A program made the translations under genes and the position numbers. Positions 42,551 through 45,982 of a stretch of 45,982 nt of DNA are shown in pieces. Origin of the DNA: Phycisphaerales bacterium (GTDB lineage: Bacteria > Planctomycetota > Phycisphaerae > Phycisphaerales > UBA1924); contig JARGPA010000017.1 in the NCBI GenBank assembly GCA_029213305.1, positions 31,085-77,066 of the forward strand, read 5' to 3'. Every line of letters starts with the position of its first letter. Position 1 is the first letter of the stretch. The notes below the pieces were generated by a model that was given only the letters and a program-made list of their open reading frames with translations, was not told where the DNA came from and did not search any database.

Positions 42551-42940
42551 TTATGCAGCTCGCTGATACCCATTGTTCGAGAAAGCTCTGATCATTCGTT
42601 GACGATCACCTTGACGATCATATCGTGTAATCGCAAGCGCCATCTTTGCAGCTCCTGGTTCTTCAATATCGCACCAGATAATGTTTCCTGTCACAAAGAC
42701 AGCTCGTCCGGGTCCTTGGTCACCCACATTTGTTGGTAGATCGACTCGCATAGATACAGTTGATCCTGGTTCAACTGGGATATCGAGCTCGAAGCAGATC
42801 CCGCCTTCTGATATGTCGTAGATATGTCCCTCAGATTGAAATGTTGTTTCATCTGGATGGAGTCGAATTCCAGCACTGGTATATCCAGGGTTCACACTAA
42901 AACGCTCATGTTCACGTCGATTGATCTTCTGATTGCTCAT
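42551..42940 (-). CDS. PilZ-domain c-di-GMP-binding protein
   Basis: 129 aa, a single PilZ domain. The c-di-GMP motifs are intact: RxxxR at R9-R13 (NRREHERF) and the DxSxxG motif D42-S44-G47 (YDISEGGICFEL). The rest is the beta barrel (PGSTVSMRVDLP, VFVTGNIIWCDI, KMALAIT). Single-domain PilZ proteins act as effectors in motility, secretion or adhesion. GGAG lies before the ATG. A strong sigma28-like promoter (42974-43001) is upstream, which ties it to the flagellar regulon although it is 8 kb from the cluster; a YcgR-like brake is one possibility, but there is no YcgR-N domain. Confidence 0.9.
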   Translation of the reverse strand: MSNQKINRREHERFSVNPGYTSAGIRLHPDETTFQSEGHIYDISEGGICFELDIPVEPGSTVSMRVDLPTNVGDQGPGRAVFVTGNIIWCDIEEPGAAKMALAITRYDRQGDRQRMIRAFSNNGYQRAA

Positions 42941-42973
42941 TACAGGCTCTCCTTAGGCTGGAATTCTGCAGGC

Positions 42974-43001
42974 TTATCGGCCGAAACTTGCTCATACTTC
43001 A
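42974..43001 (-). promoter_or_regulatory. Sigma28-like promoter of the PilZ gene
   Basis: Minus strand TGAAGTAT (43001-42994), 12 bases, then GCCGATAA (42981-42974). The -10 is exact and the -35 matches six of eight positions of TAAAGTTT; the spacer is one base longer than the usual 11. The predicted start is about 27 bases before the PilZ ATG. The best sigma28 candidate in the window. Confidence 0.6.
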
Positions 43002-43070
43002 TCAACTCGAGCAATGTTTATCGAATCAGCCCAATGAACCCTCTAAAAGATGCATATTTCGCGCTATTGA

Positions 43071-44111
<1,041 letters not shown>

Positions 44112-44148
44112 AGCGTTTCAGAATACAAATCGCTCAGATTCGATTCGG

Positions 44149-45723
44149 TTATTTTTTTGTTCGAACTCGGTTCACGATCTCTGCGTAGTTGTTTCGAAAG
44201 AACGCAGCGTATTCAATCTCAAGTTCTGATTGACGCTTTGAATCTCTCCATACATTCCGAACAGTACGGTAGGTATCCTCTGTGAAGGGCACCAACTCTC
44301 CGTCGATCTCTGTTTCTGGGAATGCATAAAACAATCTATCCAGTTCTGCGATCTCATCATCAGAGAAATTACCTGATGCTTTTGCAGAGTTGAGTGCTTT
44401 GTAGGCTGCTCTACATTCGTTTGCGATGTCAATCCCAAAGCTCCCCATCATCACTTTGACACCTTGGCGCCAACCCGGATTCATTACATCCGAAACCAGC
44501 TCAAACGGGTCTGCTTTATCGACGAAGTATTCCGAGTACTCTGTGTACATTGATCTCTTGACAGGCATGCGCCTGAGTTCGTGCCATCTTGGACCCATTG
44601 GTTTCCCATCGGACCCGAGTGGGTTGTCTAGATCATCTTTTCGGAACTGCCAGAGTGCTTGTGCTTCATCAGTTAAACAATACCGAACAAAGCGTGTCGC
44701 AAGCTCATAGTCTGGGCCGCCATTGATTATCGAGATCGGATCAGCGTCTACATACACAGCGCCTTCAGGATCTGAGTACCCAACACGATCTCCACCTCCA
44801 GAGTCTTTAACGACTTGCGCTTGTCCTCGGCCGTAGAAATCAATCGCGAGACCCGCAGCGGCTTCTCCCTGTGAAACATCAATAGGAGGTTTCGTTGATG
44901 AGTTCGTAAAATACCGAGTATTTCCACTCATGCCCCGTAGGGTGCGCCACCCGTCTTCCCACCCTTCGTTTCCAAGGATAGAGTCAAATGTCGTCGTGAT
45001 AGATCCTGATTGACGAGGGTCCGCAAGTGCAATCCATCCTTCAAGCTCAGGTACTGTCAGATCAGAGAATGCTCTAGGATCATCAAGCTCGAGTTTACGA
45101 AACACATCCCGGTTGTAAACAATCCCAAAGCTCGAGAGCGCAGTTCCGATCCAGTGCTGCTCAGGGTCGTACAACTCTTGAGGCCCGATCTTATTCTCTC
45201 CGAACAACTCATTGAGTTCTTCTTGAGTGAAATCCGCTGCGCGAGACATCGATAACTCAATATTGATCTTGGTTGTTGTTGATCCGGTTGTGTTTTCAGT
45301 CGTGAAAGTGATTCCATTCTTGACGGCGGTATGGTCAAAAGAACCGCCTCCGAACATGATATCGAAGGGGATCGAAGAACCGTCATGGAGACTAAGTACT
45401 CCATCTTCGTCAATCGTGTATCCATCGCTTGCTGTTGCGTTCTTGATCGCGCCTTTAAAGAGTGCTTCGAGTTGTTTGCGTATCTCGGATGTTCCCCCTG
45501 GGGTTCTCCAATCGATACTGACCGCTTCATCGTACACTCTTTGGTGCCATTCAACGAAACCAGCGCCGAACTCATCGCGTATCTGAGGGACGTGGGGAGT
45601 AACAATAATCAGAGTCCTAGTCCCTGACTGATGTCCTGTGCCCTTCTTTCCTGCACTCATGAGGAACGGGACCCCGAGCACAAGAGCTAGCAATATCGCA
45701 ATGGTGATCTGTTGCATTTTCAT
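44149..45723 (-). CDS. Periplasmic solute-binding protein of an ABC importer
   Basis: 524 aa. An N-terminal hydrophobic segment (about 5-25, ITIAILLALVLGVPFLMSA) serves as signal or anchor; no lipobox. The mature protein has the two-lobe binding fold of iron(III)/spermidine-type binding proteins: IIVTPHVPQIRDEFGAGFVEWHQ, a FGGGSFDHTAV stretch, GIVYNRDVFRKL and ELEGWIALADPRQSGS, then AAGLAIDFYG and ISIINGGPDYELATRFVRYCLTDEAQ. The ligand cannot be told. Long for the family; the first 60 bases have no Shine-Dalgarno and a TATACT -10 ends six bases before the ATG, suggesting a leaderless message. No permease or ATPase gene is adjacent in the window. Confidence 0.82.
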   Translation of the reverse strand: MKMQQITIAILLALVLGVPFLMSAGKKGTGHQSGTRTLIIVTPHVPQIRDEFGAGFVEWHQRVYDEAVSIDWRTPGGTSEIRKQLEALFKGAIKNATASDGYTIDEDGVLSLHDGSSIPFDIMFGGGSFDHTAVKNGITFTTENTTGSTTTKINIELSMSRAADFTQEELNELFGENKIGPQELYDPEQHWIGTALSSFGIVYNRDVFRKLELDDPRAFSDLTVPELEGWIALADPRQSGSITTTFDSILGNEGWEDGWRTLRGMSGNTRYFTNSSTKPPIDVSQGEAAAGLAIDFYGRGQAQVVKDSGGGDRVGYSDPEGAVYVDADPISIINGGPDYELATRFVRYCLTDEAQALWQFRKDDLDNPLGSDGKPMGPRWHELRRMPVKRSMYTEYSEYFVDKADPFELVSDVMNPGWRQGVKVMMGSFGIDIANECRAAYKALNSAKASGNFSDDEIAELDRLFYAFPETEIDGELVPFTEDTYRTVRNVWRDSKRQSELEIEYAAFFRNNYAEIVNRVRTKK

Positions 45724-45758
45724 TACACAAGTATACGACCTCTCCCCTAGTGTTCTCC

Positions 45759-45982
45759 ATGTCTAAATCTGCACATCACAAACAGGAATGGGATGACGAA
45801 TACACCCTGTTATGCGAGAAGTGCGGATATGTGATTGAAGGACTCGATACTGAAGACCCATGTCCAGAGTGTGGGAAACCGATTAAAGAGAGTTTACCTG
45901 AGCGCCGCGTTGGAACACCTTGGCAACAAAATCCAGGATTCAAGTCGTTAATGCATACTTGGTGGATGACTTTGAGACACCC
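45759..45982 (+). CDS. Zinc-ribbon protein, truncated by the window end
   Basis: ATG at 45759, open to the right edge (74 codons visible). The N-terminus has a classic zinc ribbon: LLCEKCGYVIEGLDTEDPCPECGKPI (two CxxC pairs), then SLPERRVGTPWQQNPGFKSLMHTWWMTLRHP, which looks like the approach to a membrane domain. Proteins with CxxCGY.I.GL.....CPECG followed by a membrane part are frequent in Phycisphaerae, in my recollection. It is divergent from the solute-binding gene, 35 bases apart. No Shine-Dalgarno is seen. Confidence 0.75.
   Translation, partial: MSKSAHHKQEWDDEYTLLCEKCGYVIEGLDTEDPCPECGKPIKESLPERRVGTPWQQNPGFKSLMHTWWMTLRH

Overview
The window reads as a chromosomal segment of a Gram-negative bacterium, most likely a planctomycete of the Phycisphaerae type (an inference from family resemblance, not a database result). 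The pointers are an LpxI-type lipid A enzyme, several lipoproteins, two small conserved proteins that I associate with planctomycetes (at 39840-40388 and 40437-40670), a CxxC...CPEC zinc ribbon at the right edge, and moderate GC. I see no rRNA, tRNA, CRISPR, insertion sequence or prophage.

Layout. (1) 1-3244: a TolB-like beta-propeller lipoprotein, a second lipoprotein and a small orphan protein, all on the plus strand with hairpin-rich spacers. (2) 3318-4343: a XerC/XerD-type tyrosine recombinase. Its terminator lies inside the convergent folK gene (4340-4828). (3) 4935-34531, all on the minus strand: a flagellar supercluster of about 30 kb. In transcription order it is flgN-like, histidine kinase, sigma54 activator, flgB, flgC, fliE, fliF, fliG, fliH, fliI, fliJ, motE/ylxF-like, fliK, flgD, a divergent flagellar operon protein, flgE, flbD, motA, motB, fliL, fliN, fliO, fliP, fliQ, fliR, flhB, flhA, flhF, flhG, a 123-aa membrane protein and fliA. 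(4) 34681-40670, minus strand: a large TPR protein, an RDD-family membrane protein, a LolA/LolB-like lipoprotein, a 182-aa conserved protein and a 77-aa zinc-ribbon protein. (5) 40847-42503, plus strand: lpxI and a TlyA/FtsJ-like methyltransferase, closed by a bidirectional terminator shared with a minus-strand PilZ gene. (6) obgE, a periplasmic solute-binding protein gene, and a truncated zinc-ribbon gene at the end.

How it works together. The supercluster encodes the rod base, MS ring, part of the C ring, the type III export gate and ATPase, hook and hook-length control, stator, the FlhF/FlhG placement pair and the flagellar sigma factor. A soluble kinase with a GAFTGA-bearing sigma54 activator opens the cluster, and three sigma54-like promoters (GG-N10-GC) lie before flgB, fliF and the 123-aa gene/fliA. 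The exact 8-mer GCCGATAA (the -10 of FliA-type sigma28) was found three times, each time in an intergenic region upstream of a minus-strand gene: fliN, the flgN/kinase operon, and the PilZ gene. This suggests a sigma54 to sigma28 cascade and places a c-di-GMP effector in the flagellar regulon.

Most interesting points: fliM is absent from its usual place between fliL and fliN, where a 177-bp non-coding gap carries a sigma28-like -10; an unassigned 123-aa membrane protein sits between flhG and fliA behind its own sigma54-like site; a divergent flagellar operon protein sits between flgD and flgE; the stator looks sodium-type; and four genes have their Shine-Dalgarno in the loop of a small GGC/GCC hairpin.
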